DNA from: Cymodocea nodosa | Taxonomy: Eukaryota; Streptophyta; Magnoliopsida; Alismatales; Cymodoceaceae | Direction: 5' to 3' | DNA length: 64,000 nucleotides | Assembly (NCBI GenBank): GCA_036874045.1 | Contig: CM072345.1 | Coordinates: 265,501-329,500, forward strand | Part shown: positions 1-13,447 of the stretch, piece by piece | How positions within the stretch are numbered: the first letter of the stretch is position 1 | How the letters are laid out: every line of letters starts with the position of its first letter | Translations under genes and position numbers: made by a program | Notes under the pieces: generated by a model | Told to the model about the DNA's origin: nothing | Database searches by the model: none | Seen by the model: the letters and a program-made list of their open reading frames with translations, nothing else

Positions 1-330
1 AATTTCTGGCATCTACTTTTTCGACTTATTTCACAAGTTTAGTCCTTTAGACACGTCTACTGGAAGGCTAACAAAGTGGTGAATCTTCTAGCTAAGGGGG
101 GTATCATTACCAGGAGATATTGCAGGTTTGGGAGGATTGAGGAACTTTTCAAGGAGATCAAAGGGCACTATATTCTGGATAGATGGAGATCCCTACATGT
201 AGATTGTGCTGAACGGTTAGAGTGATGTTTTCTGGTGGTTGGTCATTTTGTTTTGGTGTACTGAGGTTTCTTGGGACCCCACCCCATAAATAGACTGGGG
301 ATTCAATTAAAGAAGAAAGAATTAAAATAG
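1..330 (+). mobile_element. LINE (L1-type) 3' tail, RNase H end
   Basis: The plus frame shows HVYWKANKVVNLLAKGG, the conserved end of the RNase H domain of plant L1-type LINEs, followed by a tail with the block ending ATAAATAGACTGGGG (to 300) and an A-rich end. Its left part is cut by the window edge. The same 3' end recurs at six other places in the window. From 331 to 994 I see nothing beyond AT-rich intron. Confidence 0.8.
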
Positions 331-994
331 ATTGGATGAAGTTGAAATATGGATCTTGCATGTTATGTGACAAAAGAGTAATTTTAGAATTATAAGGTAA
401 ATTTTGCATGACATGTACTTGTCCAACTATGCTTTATACTGCTTTGTGTTTGGCTGTTAAAAATAAACATGTGGAAAACTTTGTATAACAGATATATGAA
501 TGTTAGATAGATGGACTATAATGTTTTTAGTTAAGAAATGACTTCATTTGAAATTGCATATAAATTGTAGAAATTAATGATGCAATTGGGGGAAATCATC
601 TTTGGTGATTTGATGATGTCCATGAAAGCACATATATGGAAAGGAGAATAAATAAATTTAGTTGAAACTAAGAGGGATAGAGGAATATTAAAAATTAGTT
701 AGACATTGAAAAATCTAAAATTACATAATCTAATGGAAATGAATAATAAATGGAGAAAAAGATTTATACTGCTCATCCATTATAGTGAAATTATTGATTG
801 GTTGTTGCTGTTGCATGTTTTGCGCATTCTTATACATTGATGTTTTACGACAATGGTTATATCGATAATGCTTATTCTATAACCTTGAGTGCTTTCTTCT
901 TCTTGACTTTTATAGACACTATACTATGGATTTTGTAGGAAAAAGTAAATGTTCAGTAATTTTTAGTAATGCTTTTGTCTATTTTTCTTTGCAG

Positions 995-1078
995 TTGTCC
1001 GAAGATTCAAGAGTATTTGTCCTGGAAATTGGAACAGAAGAAATTCCACCTCATGATGTAATTGATGGAAGTCAGCAA
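995..1078 (+). CDS. EDD1: EDD1 exon 1 in window (start of GlyS beta region)
   Basis: This exon has 28 codons, is phase 0 at both ends, and holds the conserved block LEIGTEEIPPHDVIDGSQQ. That block marks the start of the GlyS beta subunit; Arabidopsis has LEIGTEEMPPHDVINASEQ at this point. The acceptor is tttctttgcag (ending at 994) and the donor is CAA|gtacat. The open frame runs a little upstream of the acceptor, but that stretch is pyrimidine-rich and has no homology, so the exon is started after the AG. No earlier exon is visible in 1-994. The next coding segment is 3.3 kb away. Confidence 0.93.
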
Positions 1079-3110
1079 GTACATTCTCTTTACAATGAAT
1101 GCAATATTAAATTATTTCTATCACAAATTTGGTTATCTTATACAGTGATATTACAGAATCAAACATCATGTATTCCCTTAAAGAGAATACATTCATCATG
1201 ACGAGGGGTGATATTGTGCAGCATTCCTTTGTCTTATCCCTAAGAAGGCAACAACTTTGGACAACTGAGATTTTTTACCCATTAGGTTGCTCAATGTGGT
1301 GGATAAAATTGTTACTAAATTCATTGCTGGATGACTGACACTTTTTATGCCAATGCTTGTCAAAAGCTTCAAATAGCTTTCATCAAGGGTTAACAAATTG
1401 AGGATGGCTTCTTAGTAGCTCAGTAATGCATTGAACCTAGATTCTTGAAAAACAGTCATAGTATGGATGGAAAATTGTAAATGAAGAAAGCATACAATAG
1501 TGTACATCGGTTATGCTTGGTGGTGGTAATGAAGTGCATGGACTTTAGAGAGAAATGACTTAATTGGATTGACTACTTTGTTAACTCAGGCTATTTCTTT
1601 GTTTGGGTCATCATGTACCTGTAGACGCCCCATTCCAATGTCAGGTCAGCAAGTAACTTCCAAGGTGCTTTAATCAATGTTCTAGCAGCACTTGGGCCTA
1701 CCAGACCCTAGCCAAGCCTCTCCAACCTGCCCAAGCAAAACACACGCCATATGGTAACACCAGCCAGCCAAATGTCCTTTATGAACACCCATCCCTTAAT
1801 AGGAAGATGGGAAGGTTTTACCATGGGTCCATTTGGGTGATTGGTCCATGGAAGGTGATCTTGACAATTATTGTAGGTGGGTATTCTGCACGAGTATACC
1901 CAATGAGTCATACAAGTGACTGTTACATCCAGAATCTAATAGATTATAACATACAGTATTTCGGAGTCTCTCAACTATGCATACTTGCATTGCATTTGGA
2001 TTGAGAATATGAGAGAATAAATGTGAGTACCATAACTGTTAACCCATTTAATGTGTATTCATTTGTAAATATCATGTCATTATTGTACAAGTCATGCTGA
2101 CTATCTTTGGGGGGCCAAACTAGCAAGCCAAGTGACTCAACCTAGGTGATCTACCTCCTCTCTAGTTCTTCTCCCCATATTTGCTCTTGTATTTTAGAAT
2201 CTCTGAACTGCATACTTGTATTGCATTTGGATTGAGGATATGAGGGAATAAATGTGAGTACCATAATTGTTAACCCAATTAATGTGTATTCATTTGTAAA
2301 CATCGTGTTGTTATTTTGCAAGTCATGTTGGTTTCCTTGATAGTGTTTTCTTAGTTGATGACCCTAAGGAGGGAAAGATAGGTGAGAGCTCTGCTTCACA
2401 CCCTTGGAGACCAGCTTGAGTGAGCTTGTCAGGTAAGCATGTTGGGTGACTTTGTTTGTAAGTTCCAACTCCATCCTTGCTTATGCAATCTTGGTTGCTT
2501 TCCTAATTAGTTTTGGACTTGGGATGTGGGGAGACAAGGAGGTGCCTCCCTTAGATCTTTTCTGACTCTAGCTTCATTGTATCTTGTTTACTTTGTCTTT
2601 TATCTTTATTGATTTGTTTTCTGAGTCACCCTACTTGATCATACTTCATCAATTGAATTGAAACATCATGTTCTTGCATTTGCTCTCTCTTGCTCATAGT
2701 GCTTTAGGATCTTCATGTTTTCCCTTGTTTATAGAACCTTGTATGTTCAACATATCATTGCATTATTCTTAACATGCTCATTTAGAACCCATGCTAAATA
2801 GGGCATGCCATATATCATTAATCACATTGCAATAATTAAGATTTACTTAGTGTTCTCTTGCATGGACATGTATTTTTATTCCGTTAATAGATATTGCACA
2901 TCTTCCCCCTTTCTTGGGTAGTCAGGGAGGTGCCCTTATTTTCCTTCTTGCTTGACCTCATCACTAGAATTATTAATCCAAAAGAGTCAAGGCAAGTTCC
3001 CTAGGTGAGTCAGATGGGCAAGTATCTCAAGTAAGTTTCCATCCACCAACAACCCTGCTAGCCAACATCTGTTCGAGAACCACTTACACAGTTAGTCCCT
3101 GCACCACCCA
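1079..3110 (+). other. EDD1 intron 1, left part: no gene, one duplicated repeat
   Basis: No coding region is supported here. A repeat of about 140-150 bp occurs twice, at about 1,970-2,115 and 2,203-2,340. The copies are 231 bp apart and both carry catacttgYattgcatttgg and gtgagtaccataa. The rest is intron of ordinary composition. Confidence 0.6.
1970..2340 (+). repeat. Direct repeat, two copies 231 bp apart
   Basis: The copies at about 1,970-2,115 and 2,203-2,340 share most positions, with scattered substitutions (ATGTCATTATTGTACAAG versus GTGTTGTTATTTTGCAAG). No coding content and no inverted ends are seen. It could be a non-autonomous element or a local duplication. Confidence 0.75.
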
Positions 3111-4231
3111 TTTTGCTGTCAACCAAGGTTTTCTGTTGTTCAAATTTGGGTATATCATTGGTCATCAGTCACAGGTTTGTCGGTAAGAGTCCTAAAGGAA
3201 GAGAAATGTTCCTGAACAGTACACCTCCCTTGATGATCAGTGTAGATCTGTTCATAAATATCAACAATCTCACTTATATTCTTCTTATGCCCATATGTCA
3301 ACTGCAATGTGTCGCATATCTTCTTGGTAGGCTTCAGCATCATCATGCTGTGGGTATGTCGGACTCCATGCAGTTGAGTAGCCATGAGATAACTGTAGCA
3401 TTTGCTATACACCAATTTTCATAAATTGCATCTTTGGCAGGGTTCTCTGTCACATGCTTCAAGTGATTATGGGCAAGGAGAAATTTCTTGAAGCTGTGTC
3501 CCCATTACAGAGTTCTGACCATTCTATTTTTTTGAGGTACCACTAGGATATTTTGCAAGAGGATCTATTAAATCCATGGGAAAAACAAGTACCACACATA
3601 TATGACAAAAATAATGCATTCAGGGACAACAATTAAAGGTGGTAGTAAGACACAGTAGTCACAAACTCTTGAAAGTGCTGAAAAAAAAACTTGAATGGTC
3701 TAAGCTTGGGTGTCTTAGACAGTAGACGAGAACCTCTGTAGGTCCCTAAAGTTGCTGAAGGTCCTGGAGGCAGAGAGAACAGGTGGTGAAGGCCAGCTCC
3801 ACCCTTAGTGTTGAAGAACTGTCATAAGTCCCAGCTTACGACATGAGCTGGTCAGATGTAAAGAGGCATTGGCATAGAATAGGAGGTTGCAGATGCTAGG
3901 ACGGCAGTAGGAGGAAGGATGCCTTGGAAGATGGAGCCAATGATCAGGCTTCAGACCTGGTAGAAGATGGACAAGGTGCCAATAGAAGAACTGGTTGCAG
4001 GCTAAGATGGTGGCAGCAATGACAGAGAAAGGGGTGGATGGTGGGATTCTTGGTAAAAAATGGGTACCTGAGCATTTGTACCATGTAGAAGGTGATTAGA
4101 GGAGGAAAAATTAGATTTTTCGTTACAGCAAACACACCTCTATATGTGTAGAGGTCATAACAAAAGAAGAATTACAAAAATACCACTAGAACGCAAATAC
4201 ATAATATTTCCTACATATATAACTCCTAACA
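3110..4231 (-). mobile_element. Ty1-copia fossil: 5' LTR and gag
   Basis: An LTR lies at 4,084-4,231 on the minus strand (starts TGTTAGGAG, ends CTTCTACA), followed at once by a degenerate primer-binding site (TGGTACAAATGC, compare TGGTATCAAAGC). Downstream on the minus strand is gag-like sequence with the block LKPTKKICDTLQLTYGHKKN, typical of the UBN2-type copia gag. Only the 5' part remains. It is broken and old. The LTR matches a solo LTR at about 38,965-39,109. Confidence 0.7.
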
Positions 4232-4338
4232 AGAAGGATATTATAATTTTATATGATATGCCATATGCTTGTATACAAATTTTCCTTCTCTGTTTTTCTA
4301 TGTTCATCCATGACAAGAGCAGCTATCTATTGTTGCAG

Positions 4339-4425
4339 CTCAAAGTTGCAGTTACACAGTTACTGGACAAGAAAAGATTGAACTATGGAGAGGTGCTGGC
4401 TTGTGGTACACCCCGCCGGTTGGTG
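4339..4425 (+). CDS. EDD1: EDD1 exon 2 (GTPRRL block)
   Basis: This exon has 29 codons and is phase 0 at both ends. It encodes LKVAVTQLLDKKRLNYGEV followed by LACGTPRRLV. The GTPRRL motif is near-invariant in GlyS/EDD1 proteins. The acceptor is ttgttgcag and the donor is GTG|gtatgg. It directly continues exon 1, and the frame passes on to IYVDRL in exon 3. Confidence 0.94.
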
Positions 4426-6230
4426 GTATGGTTTCTTGCTCATCATTATTAAAACTTGTTGGCCCTTCACCTTTTCCCATGAAAACTTCATCTTTTGTTA
4501 AAATGTTCATTTAGATTTGGCTTTTTATATTAGTTGGACATCTTTAAATTTTCAAAATCATATTCTGCTGTATAATTAGACAGAAAACGGTGATTGCATT
4601 GATCAATTGTTGTTTCTGTTGTGCTTAAGTACATATAGGATGAAATTTAAGAAGAATCAAGAGTGTGACATTGGGTTTCTTCATTAAATTCCAGTTTAGT
4701 ATTGGATAAACTATTCCCTCTTTTTTGCTCGGTGAAGATAGACTTTTGTAGTTGTCGAAAAGATCACAAAGATTTTTCATATTTATGAAAAAAGTCCAAC
4801 CATTAAGTTAAGGCAGTTGCTCTTTTTTTTAATATGAATGTTTAAGTTGGTATAAATGTATAATGAGTATAACCTTGGCTGGTAACAGGGTTAAGTAGCC
4901 ATGGTGCCCAGAGGTGGTAACTTAGGGAACCTTAGATTTACTCCAAAGTGACCACCTATTTGGCACCATAGAAAAAAAAAGGGTTCCTTGATTAGGTTTG
5001 ATCATGTTCATTGAAACTCTACAGATGAACCTGTATGGAAACAAGAATCAAAAAAATTAGGTTAGACTAAAAAAAGATAAAGAAATATAAAAAATTACTT
5101 GTTTAGAAATAGTAAAATGGTGATTTGAAATCACAAGGTCTATCAGAGATTTTAGTGAATTTATAGGAATAGATTGACAGAAAGTATCCATTTTGGCAAC
5201 CCACTGGTGGTTGGTGCAAGTTGTGAGTTGCATGACAATATAGTTGAATGTGACTCCACTTGGAAGAGGATCATGATTGTGTGTTTCAAATGCTTTTATT
5301 GAGACTGTTGACAAATTGGTTTTGTAATAGATGGGTTTGGTGATTATACAAGTGGATAAGACATAAGGAGGCAATATGCCCGAATGGTTTGCCATTGCCT
5401 CTAGGACTCCTTTTCAAAGTTCATGTAAGAAGGTGCTCATGAAGAACATTATCAAAAATGTTTGTCTTAGTTTTTATATGAAAAGTTTTGTTTTGTCTAA
5501 TGTAAACATTAGTGGAGTCTAACGTAAACGTAAAAGTTTTGTCTTAGTTTCTTATTATTGATTTTTTTAAGAAAATGGGTTTAGTGGTCATGGTGGAATG
5601 AAATCATGTGGTTGTTTGGGTTTGACTCTGTTATGTTGAAAAAAGAGAAAAAATTATCATTAGATCAAGGGAGGATTACATATTCATAAATTGGTATTAG
5701 TAGAGGATCCATATACCCCTAATATCGGCTCATTTAACATAAGCTTGTTGTAAGAATATAAGAAATAGGTGGAGGTGGAATAATTCTATTAACTAAAATG
5801 AAATTTCTGTTTATAAAGAATACATAAAAAGCTAAACTAAATTTAAGTAATGTAGAACTAATCCCATAATATCTATATAACCCTAATACATCATTTATTT
5901 TTACACTCCCTCTCATACTGAGACATCCAATTTGCAACAAATTCAATAATAACTCAACAAACTTAAACATAGCAAGTACATAGTGAAACATAAAAAAGCA
6001 ATTGTTATTGTGGAAGTACAACATCTAGTAGATGGTAATAGATTAACCATCAGATAAAATTTAAGACAAGAAATTAATAGTTGTAGCAAAATAGCAGCAA
6101 AAGGTAATAATTCAAAAACTATATCTTAGACAGTAATAGATTAATTATTGAATATAATTCAAGGCAATAGGACATACATACAAATGTGGTCTATCTGCAA
6201 GAATCAAGTAGATAAATGTGATCTACCTTC
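4426..6230 (+). other. EDD1 intron 2, left part: nothing recognised
   Basis: The sequence is AT-rich intron. A minus-strand open stretch of 112 codons (5,057-5,395) starts MANHSGILPPYVLSTC. I cannot match it to a family, and its codon and residue make-up gives no support for a gene. Confidence 0.5.
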
Positions 6231-6479
6231 AAGATTTTTTAAACTTCCACCATTCTTTTTTCTTTCAAAATACTTTCACTATTCTTTTAAACATAATTTT
6301 TTTTGCTTTCATTTTTTCAACTCTCTCCCCTCCCTTTCTTTCCTCCTTGTTTTTCTTTTCTTTTTCTCTTTTCTCTCTCTCCTTCTTTTTTGTCTTCTTT
6401 TTTCTCTTTGTTTTTCTCTCCCCCTTTTTTTACTTTTTTTTGTTTTTCTTTTCTTTCTCTCTCTTCTTCTTCTTCCTTA
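6230..6479 (+). repeat. Long pyrimidine-rich (CT/T) tract
   Basis: About 250 bp is almost wholly C and T on the plus strand (runs of ttttctctctccttc and similar). Open frames in it are low-complexity artefacts rich in Phe, Leu and Ser, or Lys and Glu on the other strand. The copia at 6,480-11,398 abuts it, and T-rich sequence resumes on the far side (ttttcttttg), as if the element landed in the tract. Confidence 0.8.
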
Positions 6480-9400
6480 TGATTAGAGAAGGGAAAAAGT
6501 GATTGGTTAACTAAAGAAAAGGGATATATGAGATATATATAAGAGGTGTTCAATGGATCCAATAAATGGATATCCAATTGCCCTACCTCTTACATCTACA
6601 AAACTCTACACTTCCCCTTAAGCTGGAAAGTATATATTAATCATTTCTATCTTGTTACAAAGGTTTTCAAATACACTATGACTCAACTCCTTAATGAAAA
6701 TATCAATAAACTCCTTAGAAGAAGGTGGATAAGGTGTTAGAGATTATCCTTTTTACAACTCGATCATGAACATAGTGGTAATCAATTTTAATATATTTGA
6801 TATATTTATGGAAGGTTTCATTTTATGCAACATATATTGTTGTCTAATTGTTAAAATGTATAGACATTGGTTTTTGAACTTTCACCCCAAGTTTACTCAA
6901 AAAAGACTTAAACCACATTATCTCACAAACTATCTTTGCCATAGATTTATATTCTACCTCAACACTAGATTGAGAAAGAACATTTTGTTTTTAGCTATGC
7001 CAAGTAACTAGATTTCCTCCAATATATGTATAATAACTTCAAGTAGATTTCTTGTCTCCTTTGTTCTCTTTATATCTAGAATCTGAAAAAGCTTTAGCCT
7101 TTAAATTCTCATATGCCTTATACACTAAGCCTTTTCCTTAGCATGCTCTTCAGATAGGCAAGTATATGTTGCACACTTACCTAACATACTTCCCTTGATT
7201 CATGCATAAACTAATTTAACAAGCTAATAATATAAACTATATTAGGTTTGGTCATTGTAAGATATATTAACTTACTAATTAGCCTTCTATATTGCTCTTG
7301 ATTGTCCAACTTTCTAGATAATTTATCCCAAAATGGTAGATTTTATTCAATAGGGCTATTCTCAGATTTACAGCTAAGATAACCTACTTCTACCAATAAA
7401 TCTATAACATATTTTTGCTAGGATAATATTATCTTACCTCTCGTATATGTAAATTCAATGCCTAAGAAGTATCCTAGCTTGCTCATATCTTTTATAGTAA
7501 ATTATGTTTGAATATATACTTTTGTTTCTGCAATACTAATAACATCACTATTTGTAAGTAGAATGTCATCGACATTGACTACTAGGATGACACAACTAGT
7601 AGTTGTCTTTTTTATAAAGATTGATCGATCTACAACACAACATTGAAAACTTTCATCAATTATCACTTGGTTGAACTTCTTAAACTACGCTTATAGGCTT
7701 TGTTTCAACTTGTAGATCGCTTTCTTTAACTTACATACTCTATTCTCTTCTTCAGCAAAATACTCAGGAGGTTGTTTCATATAGACCTCCTTAGATAGAT
7801 CACCATAGAGAACAACATTTTTATCATTAGGTTGTTGGAGTTGCTACTAATTGTTCATTTAAATGATTTGGATCACATGAATAGTGTTAAATTGAGTAAC
7901 TAGAGAAAAAACTTTAGCATAAACAACACTATAGGTCTAGGTAAAGCCTCGAGCAATGATGTAAGTCTTATATCTATCAATTAAACCATCAGACTTATAC
8001 TTGATGGTGAAAACTTACTTATAAGAGACAATGCTTGTCTCAACAGAATAAGGTATTAATTCTCATGTGTCACAAATGGAGTGTATCTACTTTTTCATCC
8101 ATAGCTATTTTCCAATATAATAGCTGCAATGTCTTTTGATAAGTCTTGAATATAGATTTAGAAGAAATAGTCAAAATAAGATTTTACAAAAGAAAGTAAG
8201 ATGATCATAAGAAATAAATTGGGAGATAGGATGGCTGGTGTAGTTAGAGGTAACCTTCTGTAAAGTAATGGTTAAATCATTGTGGAGGTGGAAGATCTGT
8301 AGTTAGGGATGTAGCAAGTTCAACCAATGGAATTGTTGTAAGACATCTACATCATTGATACACTTGTAATGGATAAGTAGTAATAGTAGTTGTCTTACTA
8401 CTAGTCTCTTTAGTACTATGGTTATTACTAATAGTAGTAGTAGTAGTTTCATGACTATCATGTTCATCATTGATGGGAAGAGGAAAGTTTTCAAGTTTCA
8501 TAGAATTACCAAAAAAATATGGTTGAGATTCAAAAAAGGTGACATCTATCGAGATATAGTACTTTTTAGTTAGAGGATGATAACATTTTAAAGATTCACA
8601 CCTTTTTTGCCTTCTGAAGTACCCTACAAACACACATTTTAAAGATTCAGTTGAAAACTTCTCTAATTTAAGAGAAAGATCTTGAACAAAAGCAATACAA
8701 CTAAAAACATAAGGTGTGAGGGTAAAAAGTTTCATGTTTAGGCAAAGCTAGCAAGAAAATTTCTCCACCTAGAGAGGCAGACGACATATGATTCATAAGA
8801 TGTGTAGCAACAAAAATAACATTTGACTAATGATATTTTGGAACCTTCATTTGAAAAAGTAAGGTACAAGCAATGTCTAATATATGTTGATGCTTATGTT
8901 CAATAATCCTATTTTATTGGGAAGTGTGAAGACAAGCAGTTTAGTGAATAACTCTAAAAGATGCACAAAAGGATTGAAAATTATTACTAATAAATTCTAA
9001 AGCATTATTTGTTTGCAAATATTTTGAAATAATAGAAAATTGAGTTTTAATTTCTATAAAGAAATTCTAAATTATAGTTAAAATATTTTAATGATCTTTC
9101 AATAGATAAATTTATGACAGTTGTGAATAATCATCAATAAATAATAGATAATACCAATAACCAGTAACAGACATAATGCAATTAAGACCTTAGACATCAC
9201 AATGAATTAAATCAAACACATGACTGTTAGTAGCAAGATGAACACAATAAAAAGTAGAACAACTATATTTTCCTAATTGACACAATTCACACTCAAAATG
9301 AACAAGACAAATTCAAGGTAAGGCTTGTTTAAGTTTTTCCAAGGAGTGACAACCTAATTTGAGATGTCAACATAAAAGAGTTTGTAGTAGACAACAAAGC

Positions 9401-11398
9401 CACCAATCCACTTGGGAGAGTATCATGAACTAAGATGTATGCAACATCATTCTATTTATGATCTAAATCAATTCTTGTTTCCATTAACATATCTTAAAAT
9501 GTACAATGAAAAGGAAAAATGTTATTAAACAAGAAAGTTGAGCAATGATAACACTAAAGGATAAAAGATTCATGAGAGCTTAGGAACATATAGGATTTGA
9601 TCTAGCCGAATTCTTAAAGTAGCATGTATTGTACCCCTTCTAGTGACTTGATGAGATCAACCATCAATAATAGTAATACCATGTAGATTAGGTAAATGAC
9701 TTAAATGATCAAAAGGGTTAATGTTACCTGTTATGTATTAGGAGACTCTTGAGTATGTAATCTAAGGATTACCTTCCTTAACAATCATGACCATACCTAT
9801 ACTTGAAATAAATGTTAAGGTTGTCGTGGTAGAAGAGTTAGTAGTAAGTAACTACATAAAGTGCTCATAGTTTGCTTGTAAGATAGTCACCCCAATAGAG
9901 CCATAAAAAATAGATGTAACTGATGAGGAAATTGCAATTGAACTTTCTTGTAAATAAGACTTAGTCACAACTTGAGCCTATGTAGACTTGCCAAACTTCC
10001 CAACACCTTTTCAACTTGTGGTTTACCTTACTACAATGAGGACAAAGTATTTTTTGTCTCTCATCAGTATGGTTCCCTTGATTATTTTCACCCTCTTTTA
10101 GAGTATTATGCCCTGATTGACCTTTGGAAACCATTGCATAGATTTCAATGGCTCTCCATCTAAGAAATTTGAAGAACATAAGAAAAGGCTATGGATAGAT
10201 CTGGAATTGCATCACCACCAAGTATTTGTCCTCACACTTGAAAAGACAAATAAGGTGGAAGATTGGCTAGAAAAGCACTTGTAAATCATTTTTATACTAT
10301 TTTAACATTACAATATCAGTAATAATAGGCATCAGAACTTCTAATTCCTTAAATAAAACTGACATAATGCCAAAATATTCTTAAATAGTTTATCCAACCA
10401 TATATAGGGAGAAAATTTGTTCATATATCTCATATACATGTATAATATTCTTTTCATGTGCATACATTTGTCTCTGAGTATCCCAAATATCTTACATAGG
10501 GTGAAACATCATAACCTTACATGCTATTTGACTTTTAATGTTATTTTCCAACCAAGTAACAACAATTGGATCATCGGTAAATCAATATTCATATGAGGCA
10601 TACTTGACATTTGGTGGTAGTTGAGTCAAATGATGAAGTTTGTTTGTGTTGTAACAAAGGTTTGAAAACTTTTGGACTACATTAGATAGTTTGTATCATT
10701 CAATTTCTGCATGGTACCACTAAGTTGATGAATTGTAAAATTCTTGTAAGTCATCATATAGAATGCACAAGGACAAATGTTGAAGAGAGTAACGAAACAA
10801 CCCAACTACCTAAGAGAGACAAGACTTTAGCAATCACACATTGCAAAATAGGATAGATATTGGGTGAAACTTTACTAGCCACTCATCTAAAGGTAAATGA
10901 CCATGAAGGTGGATTTCAACAGCAGCTCATCTACAAAATGACTCTAGGATTGTAGAATTGGAGAGCTTGGAGAGTATTGGATGTATGACCTAGAAGATGC
11001 ATGCATGCAAAGGTCTCTTATGCATCTTTGTCTTCTATGCACAAGAGAGGAGGGGTTACTACAATTCGATGAAGTAGATGGAGTAGCCTTATGCACGTCT
11101 TTGTTCCATGTGCAAGACGAAAAAGGAGCATCGTGACTTGACGAATTAGATTGTATGGAGAGAGGCGCCTTGTAGATTTGGTGTTGTTATTTCTAATAGG
11201 TCTTGTTGACGGTGGGAGGGGTTTTGGTGGATGAATAAGGTTAGGGTTATTATTGCTCTAATATCATGTGATTAGAGAAGGGGAAAATTGACTAGTTAAC
11301 TAAAGAGAAGGGATACATGAGATATATATAGGAGGTGGTGAATGAATCTAATAAATAGATATAGAATTACCCTATCTCTTACATCACATAACTCCACA
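6480..11398 (-). mobile_element. Ty1-copia fossil with both LTRs
   Basis: The 5' LTR is at about 11,267-11,398 and the 3' LTR at about 6,480-6,610, each about 131 bp. They are followed and preceded respectively by a degenerate primer-binding site (TGATATTAGAGC) and a polypurine tract (AAGGGGAAG). The internal order on the minus strand is gag with a CCHC knuckle (CPHCSKVNHKLKRC, about 10,000), integrase with the KCVFVGY block (about 8,350-9,700), reverse transcriptase (about 7,280-8,150) and RNase H (about 6,620-7,250). This is the normal copia order and the length is complete, but the reading frames are broken in many places. The LTRs differ at roughly one site in six, so it is an old insertion. 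I could not confirm a target duplication. Confidence 0.88.
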
Positions 11399-12240
11399 TT
11401 TTCTTTTGTCTGCAACTTGTCTTCTCCTTTGTAACTTTAATGAGTGTAGTTTAAGATGGTATACATCTTTGATGGCATTATAAAGTGGTGGCATCATGAT
11501 CTCAACAATTGCTTTAAAGTATTTGTGATTGATGTAGTACAAATCAAGTGTTGGGACTTTGGACAAGTGGATCTTTGTAAAGGAGTTTAAGACACAAATC
11601 AAAGTGGAATTTGAGATCAATGTAGTTGCAAACCTTTCCTAAGTCATTGCCTATGACATTATGCATCAACTTCTTGTTGAATTGATCCTACTAGATGCAA
11701 CTAAAATGGTAGTGGCAACAAAAATGAATAACAAGGAAGGTAGGCAACAATGGAAGGAGGTGATATAAGCAATAGATAATAGAGTAGACAAAGTGTGGTT
11801 GTGGTTTTAGGTTAAGGATGGGGAGTTGGATAGTGTTCATTAAGGTAGAGGCTTAGAGGTCTTGTTAGTAGTGGATTGGACTAATCAATAGGAGAAAAAC
11901 ATGAGAGGAGGGGTGATGGTGATGGGAGGGAGGTAAATATTTACAACTAAGGACATTTTTTTGGAATTATTACACTAATAGCCCTAGTGATGGAAATGTG
12001 GGCTAGATTCTATGCCTATAGCAAGAGGTAGGCTTACTAGAAGAGTGGTTAGTTATTAGTGGAGAGCAATTAAAGTTTTCTTAAGAAGATGATGAAAATG
12101 CTAGAACCAAAAGGAAGAAAGGAGGTAATGTTTACAACTTTAGATTATGGAGATTTGAAGAGATTGGAGGATGGGAAGAGCCTAGATAGGGGAATAAGGG
12201 AGTCGACAACCTAAAAACTAGATGGAGACAACCTAATGGT
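11399..12240 (+). other. Intron 2: unrecognised sequence
   Basis: No family is recognised. The segment 11,700-12,240 is purine-rich on the plus strand (many gga/agg/gaa runs). A 78-codon minus-strand open stretch at 11,384-11,620 overlaps the copia LTR end and is not convincing as a gene. Confidence 0.45.
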
Positions 12241-13447
12241 CTTGGTACTGTTATGTGGAGTGTTGGTTTTGAAAGTTATTATGTTAATTATTTTGTGTTT
12301 ATCAAGAAAATCCCTCAAGGTACTATCATTCTTGTAGTTGTAGTTTATGTTGATGATAGGCTACTCACCAGTGATGATTAATAATGTATTGATAATACAA
12401 AAAGGTTTTTCAATCAACATTTTGTCACTAAGGTTTTGGGCACTCTTTGATACTTTTTAGGAGTTGAGTTTGCTTACTAAAAAAGACAACTATCTTTTTC
12501 ATAGAGGACATGTTGAAAGAAATTGGTCTTGAAGGATGCAAACAAGAGACAACTCCTATAAAGCAAAACCATTCCTTTCATGATGATACATCTCCACTTT
12601 TCGAAGACTTAGAGAGATATAGATGTCTTGTGGGAAAACTTATATATCTGACTATACAAGACTAGATATTACATTCACCGTAAACTTTCTAAGTCAGTTT
12701 ATGCATGTACGAAGAGTTGTACATTGGTAAAGGGCAATCAAGGTTCTAGCTTATTTAAAGAATGCTTCTAGCAAAGGTCTTCTTTATAAAAAGCATGGTC
12801 ACTTTTAAGTAGAAGCCTACTTAGATGTAGGGTATGCAAGAGATAAGCTTGACGAAAAATCTACCTTAGGCTACTATACATATGTAAGAGGGAACCTGGT
12901 AATCTGACATAGTAAGAAGTAGAATGTCGTGTCAAAGTCAAGTGTAGAAGTAGAGTATTGAGTTATGTCTCAAGCTACTTTTGAAATGATCTGGCTAAAG
13001 ATCTTGCTCCATGTATTAGGAGTTGAAGTTCAAACCCTCATGCCTATGCATTGTAACAATCAAATTGTCATCTACGTCGCTAGTAATCCTACTTTCTATG
13101 AGAGGACAAAATATATTGAGATTGACTATCACTTCATTAGAGATAATGTATTGAAATAGGTTATCTTAACTCCTTTCACCTGTTCCATAGATTAGCTTGC
13201 TAATATCTTCACCAAAGGTCTTGGGAACAAAAATTTTGATGTTTTATGTAACAAACTGAGAATGTTTGATATTTATGCTCTAGCTTGAGGGAGAGTGTAA
13301 ATTAGTATGTAGTCTATATAATATACTTTATGATCACCCATTGCTATTGTGGTCCAACACAAGTGTATATATATATGTATGTTCCATCATTTGTACATTG
13401 TATCAAGTTAATGAAAGGTGATTAGGGATTTGTCAACTGCAACAATT
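12240..13447 (+). mobile_element. Ty1-copia fossil, 3' half
   Basis: The plus-strand frames show the reverse transcriptase YVDD-type block, the RNase H region with a TKYIEIDYHFIRDNV stretch (about 13,100), a polypurine tract (gcttgagggagag) and the start of a 3' LTR at 13,296 (TGTAAATTAG). Gag and integrase are absent. It is heavily decayed. The right LTR edge is approximate. Confidence 0.8.

Noticed and set aside
1-994. Upstream EDD1 exon encoding the linker or alpha-subunit end
   Set aside because: No stretch resembles the family and no good acceptor-donor pair frames an open segment.
5057-5395. 112-codon minus-strand open stretch as a host gene
   Set aside because: No family match, no recognisable domain, and no upstream or splice context; similar lengths arise by chance in AT-rich introns.
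6148-6577. Phe/Ser-rich and Lys/Glu-rich open frames
   Set aside because: They are produced by the pyrimidine tract; low complexity on both strands.
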